Shown here piece by piece: positions 25,549 to 34,873 of a stretch of DNA of 64,000 nt. The notes below the pieces were generated by a model. The model saw nothing but the letters and a program-made list of their open reading frames with translations, was not told where the DNA came from and made no database searches. Source of the DNA: Bog-159 sp049511415 (GTDB taxonomy: Bacteria > Acidobacteriota > Terriglobia > Bryobacterales > Bryobacteraceae); NCBI GenBank assembly GCA_049511415.1, contig JBEKYC010000014.1, positions 68,564 to 132,563 on the forward strand, written 5' to 3'. How positions within the stretch are numbered: position 1 is the first letter of the stretch; each line of letters opens with the position of its first letter. The position numbers and the translations under genes are program-made.

Positions 25549-26682
25549 ATGTTGTACTTCCTGCTCTACGAAAAGCTGTCACCGGTGGTTTCCGCGTTCC
25601 GCGTCTTCCGTTATGTGACCTCGCGCACGGCGTTTGCCAGCCTGACGGCATTGTTCCTGTGCGTGGCCCTGGGTCCGTGGCTGATCGCCACTCTCCGGCA
25701 GTTTCAAATCGGACAATATATCCGCGAGGAAGGCCCGAAATCCCACCAGAAAAAAGCCGGCACTCCCACCATGGGCGGCGTGCTGATCATCGTTTCGATT
25801 GTAGTGCCCACGCTCCTGTGGGCGGACCTGACGAACTTCTACGTGTGGATTGCCGTGGCGACGCTGGTGGCCTACGGCGGCATCGGCTTTCTGGACGACT
25901 ATTCCAAGGTGGCCAAGCATCGCAACCTGGGACTCACGGCCCGCGCCAAGATGTTGTACCAGATCGGGCTGGCTTTCGTGATTGCGGCCGCGCTCATGTT
26001 CATGCGCACGTTTGGCGGATACTCCACCGTCATGAATGTGCCTTTCCTGAAGAAATTCAAACCCACCCTGTTGATCTCCGCCCTGGTGGCCAACCCTTGG
26101 ACTTACGCGCTCGGCGTGCTGCCGTTTTTTATTTTCGTGGCGATCGTGATCGTGGGCGCGTCCAACGGCGTGAACCTGACCGATGGCCTGGATGGGCTGG
26201 CGATCGGACTGATGGTGGTGGCATCGGGCGCGCTGACCGTGCTGACCTACGCGGGCGGCCACGCCACGCTGGCGGAATACCTGCAACTCGCCAGAAATGC
26301 GCGCACTTCGGAGCTGACCATTTTTTGTGGTTCGATGACGGGCGCCAGTCTGGGATTCCTCTGGTACAACGCGCATCCGGCGGAGATTTTCATGGGCGAC
26401 GTGGGTTCCCTGGGACTGGGCGCGGCGCTGGCCATCGTGGCCATTCTGATCAAGCAGGAGATTCTGCTGCTGTTCATCGGCGGCATTTTCGTGCTGGAGA
26501 CGCTGTCGGTGATCCTGCAGGTGGGGAGTTTCAAGCTGCGTGGCAAGAGGATTTTCAAGATGGCGCCGCTGCATCACCATTTTGAGGCGCTGGGCTGGAC
26601 GGAATCGAAAATCATAGCCCGTTTCTGGATTGCCGGCCTGGTGCTGGCATTGTTTGCATTAACGACGTTGAAACTCAGGTAA
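25549..26682 (+). CDS. mraY: Phospho-MurNAc-pentapeptide translocase MraY
   Basis: A 377-residue membrane protein with about ten helices. Family motifs are complete: KSHQKKAGTPTMGG, FLDDYSKV (catalytic Asp pair), NLTDGLDGLAIG, MGDVGSLGLG and the C-terminal MAPLHHHFEALGW. It transfers phospho-MurNAc-pentapeptide to undecaprenyl phosphate to make lipid I at the inner membrane. Length is slightly above the E. coli protein. Confidence 0.97.
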   Translation: MLYFLLYEKLSPVVSAFRVFRYVTSRTAFASLTALFLCVALGPWLIATLRQFQIGQYIREEGPKSHQKKAGTPTMGGVLIIVSIVVPTLLWADLTNFYVWIAVATLVAYGGIGFLDDYSKVAKHRNLGLTARAKMLYQIGLAFVIAAALMFMRTFGGYSTVMNVPFLKKFKPTLLISALVANPWTYALGVLPFFIFVAIVIVGASNGVNLTDGLDGLAIGLMVVASGALTVLTYAGGHATLAEYLQLARNARTSELTIFCGSMTGASLGFLWYNAHPAEIFMGDVGSLGLGAALAIVAILIKQEILLLFIGGIFVLETLSVILQVGSFKLRGKRIFKMAPLHHHFEALGWTESKIIARFWIAGLVLALFALTTLKLR

Positions 26683-26688
26683 TGAATT

Positions 26689-28056
26689 GTGAACGCGCTC
26701 GTGGTGGGGCTTGAAAAATCCGGTTTAGCCTCGATCCGGCTCTTGCGGGCGCACGGCGCCGTGGTGACGGCCACGGATACCAGGCCGCTCGATCAACTAC
26801 CTGAGGCGGCGGCTGAATTAGAGCGTCTCCGCGTCCCGTACAAGCCACAGGGGGACGTTTTGGTCGCATCCGCATTCATCCACGATTACGAAATGATCGT
26901 GATTTCACCGGGGGTTCCCGCGGACTTACCCGCGCTCGAAGCCGCGCGCGCATCCGGCGTGCGGGTCGTCGGCGAGGTGGAACTGGCGGCGCCGTACCTT
27001 AAGGGCCGCACCATTGGAATTACGGGCACGAACGGCAAGACCACCACCACCGCGCTGATCGGGCACATATTCCGCGAGTCTGGGATTCCGGCGCAGGTCG
27101 GCGGCAATATCGGCACGCCGGTCACCGCCATGGTCGAAAGCTCGCGGCCGGACCAGTGGAATGTGCTGGAGCTCTCCAGCTTCCAATTGGAAACCATCGC
27201 GGAATTCCGTGCGGACATCGCGGTGGGTCTCAATGTCACGCAGAATCATTTGGACCGCCATCACACATTCGTCAATTACGCGGCGGCCAAGGGGCGCCTG
27301 TTCGAAACACAACGGCCGGGCGCATTCGCGGTTCTGAATGCCGACGACCCAACCTGCGTAAGCTACGCATCACTGACGCCCGCCGCCCCGGTCTGGTTCA
27401 GCAGCACGCGCGCGCTGACGCCGGGCGTATGGCTGGCCGATGGCGCGATACGCTTCGACGGCGAATTGCTGATGGAGGCGCGGGAAATTCCCATTCGCGG
27501 ACGGCACAATATCGAGAACACCATGGCCGCGGCTGCGGCGGCGCGGATGGCGGGCGCAACGCTCCATTCAATTGCGGCGGCGGTACGCACCTTTCAAGCC
27601 GTGGAGCACCGGCTGGAATTCGTGCGACAACTGAACGGCGTGGATTTCTATAACGACTCAAAGGCTACCAGTGTGGATGCGACGCTGAAGGCACTGGACG
27701 CTTTCGCGGGCGGCCTGTGGGTGATCCTGGGCGGCAAGGATAAGGGGCTCGACTACACGGTTCTGCGCGCGCCGCTGGCGGCCAAGGCGCGAGCCGCGCT
27801 GCTGATCGGGGCGGCCGCTCCCAAGATCGCATCCGAACTCGACGGCGCGCTGCCTCTGGAAGCCTCCGAAACACTGGAAAACGCGGTCCGTTTCGCCCAC
27901 GCCAACGCGCGCCCGGGCGACACCGTTTTACTGGCGCCGGCCTGCGCCAGCTTCGATCAATTCAAGAGCTTCGAGCATCGAGGCCAAGTCTACAAGAATC
28001 TCGTGCGGCAATTGCAGCAATTTCAAGCAGGAGACAAACATGGCGCAAACACTTAA
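26689..28056 (+). CDS. murD: UDP-MurNAc-L-Ala:D-Glu ligase MurD
   Basis: A 455-residue Mur ligase with a GTG start at 26689. VVGLEKSGLASIRLLRAHGA is the N-terminal Rossmann motif, SPGVPADLPAL is typical for MurD, and GITGTNGKTTTTALI at about residues 110-124 is the ATP loop. ELSSFQLETI, NVTQNHLDRH and YNDSKATSVDAT follow. It adds D-glutamate to UDP-MurNAc-L-Ala. Its 3' end overlaps ftsW by 17 bases in another frame, so the two are probably coupled. Confidence 0.95.
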   Translation: MNALVVGLEKSGLASIRLLRAHGAVVTATDTRPLDQLPEAAAELERLRVPYKPQGDVLVASAFIHDYEMIVISPGVPADLPALEAARASGVRVVGEVELAAPYLKGRTIGITGTNGKTTTTALIGHIFRESGIPAQVGGNIGTPVTAMVESSRPDQWNVLELSSFQLETIAEFRADIAVGLNVTQNHLDRHHTFVNYAAAKGRLFETQRPGAFAVLNADDPTCVSYASLTPAAPVWFSSTRALTPGVWLADGAIRFDGELLMEAREIPIRGRHNIENTMAAAAAARMAGATLHSIAAAVRTFQAVEHRLEFVRQLNGVDFYNDSKATSVDATLKALDAFAGGLWVILGGKDKGLDYTVLRAPLAAKARAALLIGAAAPKIASELDGALPLEASETLENAVRFAHANARPGDTVLLAPACASFDQFKSFEHRGQVYKNLVRQLQQFQAGDKHGANT

Positions 28057-29179
28057 AACCGATTGGGTCCTATTCGGAACCACCGTGGGCATGGCGGCAT
28101 TCGGGGCACTCATGCTATACAGCGCGTCGTCGGTGATGGCCGAGGAAAAATTCGGCTCGTCGTGGCACTTCGTGGTGCGGCAAGCGATTTGGGTAGTGCC
28201 ATCGCTGGCCGCGATGATGTACCTGAAACGCATGGACTACCGGAAGCTGCAGAATCCGGCGGTAGCCTTCACCGCGATCGGCGTGGTGATCATGCTGCTG
28301 GGGCTGGTATTCTTCGTGGATTCGACGCACCATCGCTGGCTGCGCCTGGGACCGGTAGGGCTGCAACCGTCCGAATTAGCCAAGCCCGCGCTGGTGATCT
28401 TTCTGGCTTATTTCGTCGCCTGGCGCGTGCAGGCCATTAATACGCGATACACGCTGTATCCGGCGGCGCTGGCCACGGGTCTGGTGATCCTGGCGGTGGT
28501 GGTCGCCGACCTTGGCACCGCCGTCGTGCTGGGCGTTACGGCCACCGTGGTCTTCTTCGTGGCGGGCCTGCGCTGGCGTTTCTGCCTCATCGCCGGCGCG
28601 ATCGCTCTGATGGGGCTGGCGGTCTTTATCGCCCTCAAGCCCTACCGGATGGCGCGCATCATGGGATATATCGACCCGGGAAACAAGATCTTATCGCGCA
28701 TCGACACGTCCGGGCATATCCAGCAATACATGCATCAATCCTTGACGTCGCGCGACACCAAGTACCAGGCGCAACAATCGATGATCGCCGTGGGAGCGGG
28801 CGGCGTGACGGGCGCGGGCTTGATGCAGGGCAAGCAGAAGCTGCTCTATCTGCCGGAAGCGCACACCGACTTCATCTACGCGGTGGTGGGCGAGGAGATG
28901 GGGCTGGCCGGATCGGTGGCGATTCTGGTGGCGTTCGGACTGATTCTCTGGCGCGGCCTGCGCGCCGCCATGCGCATGCCTGACGACTTTGGCCGCTATC
29001 TGGCGCTGGGCATCACGACGGTGGTGGTGGTGCAAGGCTTGATGAACATCAGTGTGGTGCTCGGCATGATGCCGACCAAGGGAATTCCGTTGCCGCTGAT
29101 CAGTTCCGGAGGCAGTTCTCTGCTGTCGACGCTGGCGTCGTTAGGGATATTGATGAGCGTATCGGAGCATGCCGGATAG
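28040..29179 (+). CDS. ftsW: Septal peptidoglycan glycosyltransferase FtsW (SEDS family)
   Basis: A 379-residue protein with ten TM helices, preceded by an AGGAG site inside murD. SEDS motifs are present: HRWLRLGPVGLQPSELAKPALVIFLAYF, QQSMIAVGAGGVTGAGL, LPEAHTDFIYAVVGEEMGLAG and MMPTKGIPLPLISSGGSSLL. It polymerises lipid II at the septum with FtsI. The stop overlaps the start of murG by 11 bases. Confidence 0.93.
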   Translation: MAQTLKTDWVLFGTTVGMAAFGALMLYSASSVMAEEKFGSSWHFVVRQAIWVVPSLAAMMYLKRMDYRKLQNPAVAFTAIGVVIMLLGLVFFVDSTHHRWLRLGPVGLQPSELAKPALVIFLAYFVAWRVQAINTRYTLYPAALATGLVILAVVVADLGTAVVLGVTATVVFFVAGLRWRFCLIAGAIALMGLAVFIALKPYRMARIMGYIDPGNKILSRIDTSGHIQQYMHQSLTSRDTKYQAQQSMIAVGAGGVTGAGLMQGKQKLLYLPEAHTDFIYAVVGEEMGLAGSVAILVAFGLILWRGLRAAMRMPDDFGRYLALGITTVVVVQGLMNISVVLGMMPTKGIPLPLISSGGSSLLSTLASLGILMSVSEHAG

Positions 29180-30257
29180 CGGCGTTTTCCTGATCGCCGC
29201 GGGCGGCACCGGCGGCCATATCATTCCGGGCCTCGCCGTAGCGCGCGAACTCCGCGACCGCGGCCACCAGGCTTTCTTCATCGGCACCGAGCGCGGCTTG
29301 GAGAGCAAACTGGTTCCGCGGGAGGGCTTTACGCTGGAACTGGTGCGGATCGGCGGTCTGAAGCGCGTGGGTTTACGGCAGACACTTGCGACCTTGTGGC
29401 AGATCCCTGCCAGCACGTGGGAGGCAGGGCAGTTGCTCGAAACGCGCCGCGTCGCAGCCGTCTTCAGCATGGGCGGCTATGTGGCGGGACCATCGGTAAT
29501 CGCGGCGCTGGCACGCCAGACGCCGGTGGTGATCATGGAACCCAACGCCGTGCCCGGCTTCACCAACCGGCGCATCGCCATGTACGTGCAACGTGCGCTC
29601 ATCAGCTTCCCGGAGACGGCTCATTATTTCCCGCAACGGCGCACGGAAATCACAGGATTACCGGTGCGCGCGGAATTTTTCGCTCTGCCTGCCAAGCCGC
29701 GAGGCCCATCCCTTACCGTGCTGATCACGGGCGGCAGCCAGGGATCGCGGACTTTGAATCGGGCGGCACGGCAAAGCTGGCCGCTCTTCCGCGCAGCGGA
29801 CTTACGCGTGCGCATCATCCATCAGACCGGCCCGGCCGCATACGAAGAGTGGCGGGTGGCGTTCGCCGAATCGGGCCTGGAGGGCGAAGTGCTTCCGTTC
29901 ATTGCGGACATGCCGGCCGCGTTCGCGCAGGCGGACCTGGTGATCTGCCGTTCGGGCGCCGGAGCGGTGGCCGAACTGGCGGCGGCCGGGAAGCCATCTA
30001 TATTGTCGCCGTTTCCTTTCGCGGCCGATCAACATCAATTGCGCAACGCGGAGGCGTTTGTGCGCGCGGGCGCGGCGCGGTTGGTGGAAGACCGGGACAT
30101 GACCGGGGAAAAGCTGTTTGCAACGGTTGCCGAGCTAGCCGAGACGGCGGGCGATTTGGAGCGCATGGGCATGGCTGCCCGCGGCCTGGCGCATCCCGGC
30201 GCCGCGCGGCGCGCGGCCGAGATTCTGGAAGAGGTGGCGCATGCTGGAATCCTGTAA
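29169..30257 (+). CDS. murG: Lipid II synthase MurG
   Basis: A 362-residue GT-B glycosyltransferase. AAGGTGGHIIPGLAVARELR near the N-terminus is the lipid I binding loop, GGYVAGPSVIAAL is G loop 2, and MEPNAVPGFTNR follows. The C-terminal domain has TGGSQGSRTLNRA and CRSGAGAVAELAAAGKPSIL with FPFAADQHQLRNAE for UDP-GlcNAc. It transfers GlcNAc to lipid I on the inner face of the membrane. The start lies inside ftsW. Confidence 0.95.
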   Translation: MPDSGVFLIAAGGTGGHIIPGLAVARELRDRGHQAFFIGTERGLESKLVPREGFTLELVRIGGLKRVGLRQTLATLWQIPASTWEAGQLLETRRVAAVFSMGGYVAGPSVIAALARQTPVVIMEPNAVPGFTNRRIAMYVQRALISFPETAHYFPQRRTEITGLPVRAEFFALPAKPRGPSLTVLITGGSQGSRTLNRAARQSWPLFRAADLRVRIIHQTGPAAYEEWRVAFAESGLEGEVLPFIADMPAAFAQADLVICRSGAGAVAELAAAGKPSILSPFPFAADQHQLRNAEAFVRAGAARLVEDRDMTGEKLFATVAELAETAGDLERMGMAARGLAHPGAARRAAEILEEVAHAGIL

Positions 30258-30264
30258 TTTTCTA

Positions 30265-30293
30265 TTGACACAAGCGGCGGAAGCCGAAACAAT
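30265..30293 (+). promoter_or_regulatory. Internal sigma-70 promoter before murC
   Basis: A perfect TTGACA at 30265-30270 and AACAAT at 30288-30293 (four of six matches) are 17 bases apart. It sits in the only gap of notable size (47 bases) inside the dcw cluster and is followed by an AAGGAA ribosome site directly before the murC ATG. Confidence 0.5.
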
Positions 30294-30304
30294 ACATTAA
30301 GGAA

Positions 30305-31693
30305 ATGTTTTTTAGGAAGCAGCACCTGCATTTCACCGGGATTGGCGGAATCGGCATGAGCGGCATTGCCGAAGTGCTGCTGAATCTGGGCTATACCGTT
30401 AGCGGATCGGATCTGAAGCTGTCGCCGATCACGGAGCGGCTGGCGGCGTTGGGCGCGCGCGTTTACGAAGGACACGCGGCGTCGAACGTCAACGGGGCGC
30501 GCGCGCTGGTGGTCAGTTCCGCGGTCAACGAGCAGAACCCGGAAGTGCAAGAGGCGCGCCGGCTGCAAATTCCGGTGATTCCGCGCGGCGAATTGCTGGC
30601 TGAATTGATGCGTCTCAAATACGGCATCGCCATCGCCGGCAGCCACGGCAAGACCACCACTACGTCGCTCACCGCCACAATCCTGAACCACGCCGGATTG
30701 GATCCCACGGTAATGGTGGGCGGCCGCGTGGCGGCCATGGGCGGATCGAACGCGCGGGTGGGCCGCAGCGATTTTCTGGTCGTCGAATCGGACGAGAGCG
30801 ACGGCTCGTTTTTAAAGCTGGCGCCCATCCTGGCGATCGTGACGAATATCGATCGCGAGCATCTGGATCATTACGCCTCGCTCGACGAAATCCGCGATGC
30901 ATTCATCGAATTCGTCAACAAGGTGCCTTTCTACGGCGCAGCCATCGTCTGCCTGGAGGACGATAACGTCAAAACCATCCTGCCTTCCATCCGCCGCCGT
31001 ACGATTACATACGGCGGCAGCACCCAGGCGGACCTGCAGGCGTCCGACATCTGTTGCGGAGCCTTTTCGAGCGATTTCACCCTGCGCTACCACGAAGGGG
31101 ATCTGGGCCGTTTCCATCTGCGTATTCCGGGCCGCCACAATGTGCTGAATGCCACGGCTGCCGCGGCCGTGGCGCTCGAACTGGAAGTACCACCCGACCG
31201 CATTCGCGAAGCATTGGAAAGCTTCAGCGGGGTGGATCGCCGTTTTCAGACTCGAGGAGCCGCGCGGGGCGTCACGGTGATCGACGACTACGGCCACCAT
31301 CCGACCGAGATCCGCGCCACTCTGGCCGCCGCGCGGCTTTGCGGGTTCCGCCACATTCACGTGCTGTTCCAGCCGCACCGGTACACTCGCACCTTCCACC
31401 TGCTCGACGAATTCGGAGCGGCCTTCCATCAGGCCGATACGGTTCTGATCATGGACATCTACGCGGCTTCGGAACGTCCCATCGAGGGCGTAAGCGGCGA
31501 TAGCCTGGCGGCGCGCGTCCGCCAATTCGGCCACCGCGGAGCCGAGTACGTGGGATCGATCGCGAAGGGTGTCGACCGATTGCTGGAGGTCGCCGAGGAA
31601 GGCGACCTGGTGCTTACGCTGGGGGCCGGAAACGTGTGGCAGGCCGGTGACATGCTGCTGGCACGGCTGCATGCGGAAGAAGGCGAGAACTGA
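30305..31693 (+). CDS. murC: UDP-MurNAc:L-Ala ligase MurC
   Basis: A 462-residue Mur ligase. HFTGIGGIGMSGIAEVLLNLGYTVSGSDLK is the N-terminal nucleotide-sugar motif and GSHGKTTTTSLTATIL at about residues 116-131 the ATP loop. ESDESDGSFLKL, TNIDREHLDHY and DDYGHHPTEIRATLAAAR are diagnostic. It adds L-Ala to UDP-MurNAc. In many genomes murB and ddl follow murC; here ftsQ follows directly, with a one-base overlap. Confidence 0.96.
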   Translation: MFFRKQHLHFTGIGGIGMSGIAEVLLNLGYTVSGSDLKLSPITERLAALGARVYEGHAASNVNGARALVVSSAVNEQNPEVQEARRLQIPVIPRGELLAELMRLKYGIAIAGSHGKTTTTSLTATILNHAGLDPTVMVGGRVAAMGGSNARVGRSDFLVVESDESDGSFLKLAPILAIVTNIDREHLDHYASLDEIRDAFIEFVNKVPFYGAAIVCLEDDNVKTILPSIRRRTITYGGSTQADLQASDICCGAFSSDFTLRYHEGDLGRFHLRIPGRHNVLNATAAAAVALELEVPPDRIREALESFSGVDRRFQTRGAARGVTVIDDYGHHPTEIRATLAAARLCGFRHIHVLFQPHRYTRTFHLLDEFGAAFHQADTVLIMDIYAASERPIEGVSGDSLAARVRQFGHRGAEYVGSIAKGVDRLLEVAEEGDLVLTLGAGNVWQAGDMLLARLHAEEGEN

Positions 31694-32487
31694 TGCCGCG
31701 CGAAAAGACACGCCGTCCGTTCGCCTGGCGCGCCTGGCTGACGGCCACGCTTTGGTGCATCATCTTCCTGTCGAGCGCCTGGGCCGCCCGCGCGGCGCAT
31801 CGCTACATGCTCGGCGATTCGCAGTTTATTTTATCGACCGAGGAGAAGACGGCACTCACAATTGAGGGCGCACGCTACTCTTCGCGTGCCAAGTTGCTGC
31901 GGATCTTTGCCCCGGACTACGGCAGCAGTGTGTTCGCCGTCCCGCTGGCTGAGCGCCGCCGCCGTCTGCTGGCCATCGATTGGGTGGAAGACGCCTCGGT
32001 TTCGCGCATCTGGCCCAACCGCCTGCTGGTACACATCACCGAGCGGACTCCGGTAGCGTTCGTCAGTCTGCCACTGCGCGGCCCCGAGTCGGCCGCCCGG
32101 TTTCTGTTGGTGGACGCGCAAGGGGTACTGCTCGATCCGCCGGCACGGGCGCAATTTGCGTTTCCGGTGTTAACCGGCCTCACCGAAGATCAAACCGATG
32201 CCGAGCGGCGGGAACGCGTGCGGGCCATGCGGAACCTGATGGACGACCTGGGACCGTCCGGCCAGAACATCTCCGAAATCGACGCCGCCGTCCCCGACGA
32301 TCTCACGGTGATCGCCGAAGTGGAAGCCCGTCCGCTGGAACTGAAGCTGGGCGAGGGTAATTACGGCAAGCGTTTGCAGAACTTCCTTCTGCATTATCCG
32401 GAAATTCGCAAGCGCGCACCCAATGTCACTTCGTTCGATCTCCGCCTGGACGATCGCATCACGGCCGAGGAATCCAGAAAGCCATGA
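31693..32487 (+). CDS. ftsQ: Cell division protein FtsQ
   Basis: A 264-residue bitopic protein: a basic cytoplasmic tail of about 14 residues, one TM helix (WLTATLWCIIFLSSAWAAR), then a POTRA domain at about residues 55-125 (LRIFAPDYGSSVFAVPLAERRRRLLAIDWVEDA) and the FtsQ/DivIB domain to the end. WVEDASVSRIWPNRLLVHITERTPVAF is the junction typical of the family. With FtsL and FtsB it forms the complex that recruits and controls FtsWI. Its stop overlaps the ftsA ATG by four bases. Confidence 0.88.
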   Translation: MPREKTRRPFAWRAWLTATLWCIIFLSSAWAARAAHRYMLGDSQFILSTEEKTALTIEGARYSSRAKLLRIFAPDYGSSVFAVPLAERRRRLLAIDWVEDASVSRIWPNRLLVHITERTPVAFVSLPLRGPESAARFLLVDAQGVLLDPPARAQFAFPVLTGLTEDQTDAERRERVRAMRNLMDDLGPSGQNISEIDAAVPDDLTVIAEVEARPLELKLGEGNYGKRLQNFLLHYPEIRKRAPNVTSFDLRLDDRITAEESRKP

Positions 32488-33677
32488 ATACGCCAAAAAG
32501 TTTCGATGCCGTCGGCTTGGATGCCGGCAGCCTATGGACACGTTGTGTGATCTGCCGGCTGGAGGCGGATTGCATGCGTTTTCTGGGTTGCGGCGCGGTA
32601 CCGTCGCAGGGTTGGGCCAAGGGCTCGATCGCGGACCAGAACGCCGTCGCCCAGTCCATCCTCACGGCTTTGCACCAAGCCGAGGCGCAGGCGGAGGTTT
32701 CGGTCGAAGGCGCGGTAGTGGGTGTCGGAGGTACGGTACGCGGGGCGACTTGCCGGGGGTTCCGGGACCTGGGCCGCGTCCGCGCCGTAACCCAACGCGA
32801 CGTGAACGAAGCCGTCGCGGGAGCGCCACGGCGCGTGGTGTTGCCCGAGGACACCCTCATTCTGCACGAATTCGCGCAGGACTTCGTTGTGGACGGCCAT
32901 CCGGGCCACCGCGATCCGCGGCAGATGATCGCCACCCAGCTTGAGCCCAATGTTTATCTGGTGCTCAGTTCACGCCGCCAGCACGATAGCCTGGTGACGG
33001 CCGTGAATCAGGCGTCGCTGGCCGCGGAGGAGACCGTCTTCGAAGCGCTGGCGGCCATGTACGCTTCCGTGCTTCCGGAAGAGCGGCGGGAGGGCGTGGC
33101 CGTGCTCGATATCGGCGCGCAGTCTTCCGAGTTGATCGTCTACTACGGTGAGGCGCTGCACCTGGCGGTCAGCCTGCCGATAGGCGGCGACCATTTTACG
33201 CGCGATCTGGCGCGCGGCCTGTGCATTACGTTCGAGGAGGCCGCCATCATCAAGCACGAGTTTGGCTGCGCCCGGGCAGATGCCACGGCGGAGAACTGCT
33301 TCATCGAAGTGCCTTCACGCGATGACAAAGATGTCCCGCGCCGGATGTTGAACTGCATCCTGGAATCGCGCGCCTTGGACCTATTTGAATTGGTGCGGCG
33401 CGAACTGGCGCGTGTGGGCATGGAGAGCGCCTTGATCAGCGGCATGTTCCTGGCCGGGGGCGGGGCGCAACTGGAGGGGATGTGCGAACTCGCCGAGGAG
33501 TTTCTCAAGTGCCGGGTGGTCAACGCACTGCCGGTGGGCATCCGGGATTGGCCGGATGAAATCCGCGACCCGTCCTGGAGCGCCGCGGCGGGCCTGGCGA
33601 TGTACTCGGCCAAACTGAAATCGCAGCGCGAGATCCAGAAGCAGGCTTATGGCCTGTTGGGAAAGGTTTTGAAATAG
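32484..33677 (+). CDS. ftsA: Cell division protein FtsA
   Basis: A 397-residue actin-like ATPase. GLDAGSLWTRCVICR is phosphate loop 1, and VAVLDIGAQSSELIVYYGEALHLAVSLPIGGDHFTRDLA is the connect/phosphate 2 region. ISGMFLAGGGAQLEGMCELAEEFLKCRV is the adenosine motif. The SHS2-like 1C domain lies between. The last residues (REIQKQAYGLLGKVLK) form a plausible amphipathic membrane-targeting helix. It tethers FtsZ filaments to the membrane. The N-terminal DxG is slightly atypical (DAGSLWTRC, with Trp and Cys). Confidence 0.93.
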   Translation: MNTPKSFDAVGLDAGSLWTRCVICRLEADCMRFLGCGAVPSQGWAKGSIADQNAVAQSILTALHQAEAQAEVSVEGAVVGVGGTVRGATCRGFRDLGRVRAVTQRDVNEAVAGAPRRVVLPEDTLILHEFAQDFVVDGHPGHRDPRQMIATQLEPNVYLVLSSRRQHDSLVTAVNQASLAAEETVFEALAAMYASVLPEERREGVAVLDIGAQSSELIVYYGEALHLAVSLPIGGDHFTRDLARGLCITFEEAAIIKHEFGCARADATAENCFIEVPSRDDKDVPRRMLNCILESRALDLFELVRRELARVGMESALISGMFLAGGGAQLEGMCELAEEFLKCRVVNALPVGIRDWPDEIRDPSWSAAAGLAMYSAKLKSQREIQKQAYGLLGKVLK

Positions 33678-33697
33678 GCTTTTGAAGGAGCAAAAAC

Positions 33698-34873
33698 ATG
33701 GGGCTGATCGACTCTAACGACGACGATTTCAAATACGAGATCCAGGAAGAGGCCGCGGGGGGCGCGCGGATCAAGGTAATCGGCATTGGCGGCGGCGGCT
33801 GCAACGCGGTGGCGCGGCTATTCCACGAAGGCATGTCCGGCGTGGAGTTCTGCGCCATGAACACGGATGCGCAGGCGCTGGCGGCTTGCGAGGTGCCCGT
33901 CAAGCTGCAACTGGGCGCCAAGATCACAAACGGTCTGGGGGCCGGCTGCAATCCGGAGATCGGCCGCCAGGCGGCGCTGGAGAACACCGACAAAATCGTC
34001 GAGTTGCTGCAAGGCGCCGACATGGTTTTCGTCAGCGCCGGACTGGGCGGCGGCACGGGGACGGGCGCGGCGCCCGTTATTGCGTCGCTCGCCAAGGAAC
34101 TGGAAGCGCTGACGATTGCGGTGGTGACCAAACCCTTCTCCTTCGAAGGCGCCCGCCGCATGCGTCTGGCGGATCAGGGTCTGACCAAGCTCGCTTCGAC
34201 CGTGGACACGGTTATCGCCATTCCCAACGATCGCCTGCTCTCGCTAGTCCCGCGCGGCACCAGCTTCTTCGACGCGTTTAAGCTGGCCGACGATCTGTTA
34301 CGCCAGGCAGTGCAAGGCATCAGCGACATTATTAATACACCTGGGCTCATCAACCGCGATTTCGCGGACGTCAAGGCTACCATGCTCGGCATGGGCTACG
34401 CCATGATGGGCACGGCGGTGGCGCGCGGCGATCAAGGCGCCGTGGAAGCCGCGCGGCAGGCGATTAATTCTCCCTTGCTGGAGGACTCCAGAATCAGCGG
34501 CGCCCGCGGAATTCTGATCAATATTACCGGATCGAACCGGCTGGGGCTGCACGAAGTCAACGAGGCCTGCTCGATTATACGCGAAGCCGCCAACTGCGAC
34601 GAGGTACAGATCAACTTCGGCGTCACCATCGATGAATCCATGGCGGACTCCGTGAAGGTTACGGTGATCGCCACCGGTTTCCAACCGCACAGCCTGACGG
34701 TTATGGAACAGCCCGCGGCTCCGCCCGCACCTGTATTCGTCGCGGAGCCCATGGCCGCTTTGCCGCCCCTCCCCGAACCGGCGCCGGTAATCGAACCGGA
34801 GCCCGAGCCGGCCTTCGACCCGGAGGATCTGGACACGCCGGCCTATCTGCGGCAAGGGCGTCTGCTGAACTAA
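33698..34873 (+). CDS. ftsZ: Cell division GTPase FtsZ
   Basis: A 391-residue tubulin homologue with GAAGGAG upstream. IKVIGIGGGGCNAVARL opens the GTPase domain, AGLGGGTGTGAAPVIASLAK is the tubulin GTP motif and DFADVKATMLGMGYAMMG belongs to the synergy (T7) loop region. The linker is short and rich in Pro and Glu (EPAPVIEPEPEPAF), and the C-terminal peptide is DLDTPAYLRQ, the binding site for FtsA and other partners. It forms the cytokinetic ring. Its stop overlaps by four bases with the stop of a convergent gene. Confidence 0.97.
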   Translation: MGLIDSNDDDFKYEIQEEAAGGARIKVIGIGGGGCNAVARLFHEGMSGVEFCAMNTDAQALAACEVPVKLQLGAKITNGLGAGCNPEIGRQAALENTDKIVELLQGADMVFVSAGLGGGTGTGAAPVIASLAKELEALTIAVVTKPFSFEGARRMRLADQGLTKLASTVDTVIAIPNDRLLSLVPRGTSFFDAFKLADDLLRQAVQGISDIINTPGLINRDFADVKATMLGMGYAMMGTAVARGDQGAVEAARQAINSPLLEDSRISGARGILINITGSNRLGLHEVNEACSIIREAANCDEVQINFGVTIDESMADSVKVTVIATGFQPHSLTVMEQPAAPPAPVFVAEPMAALPPLPEPAPVIEPEPEPAFDPEDLDTPAYLRQGRLLN

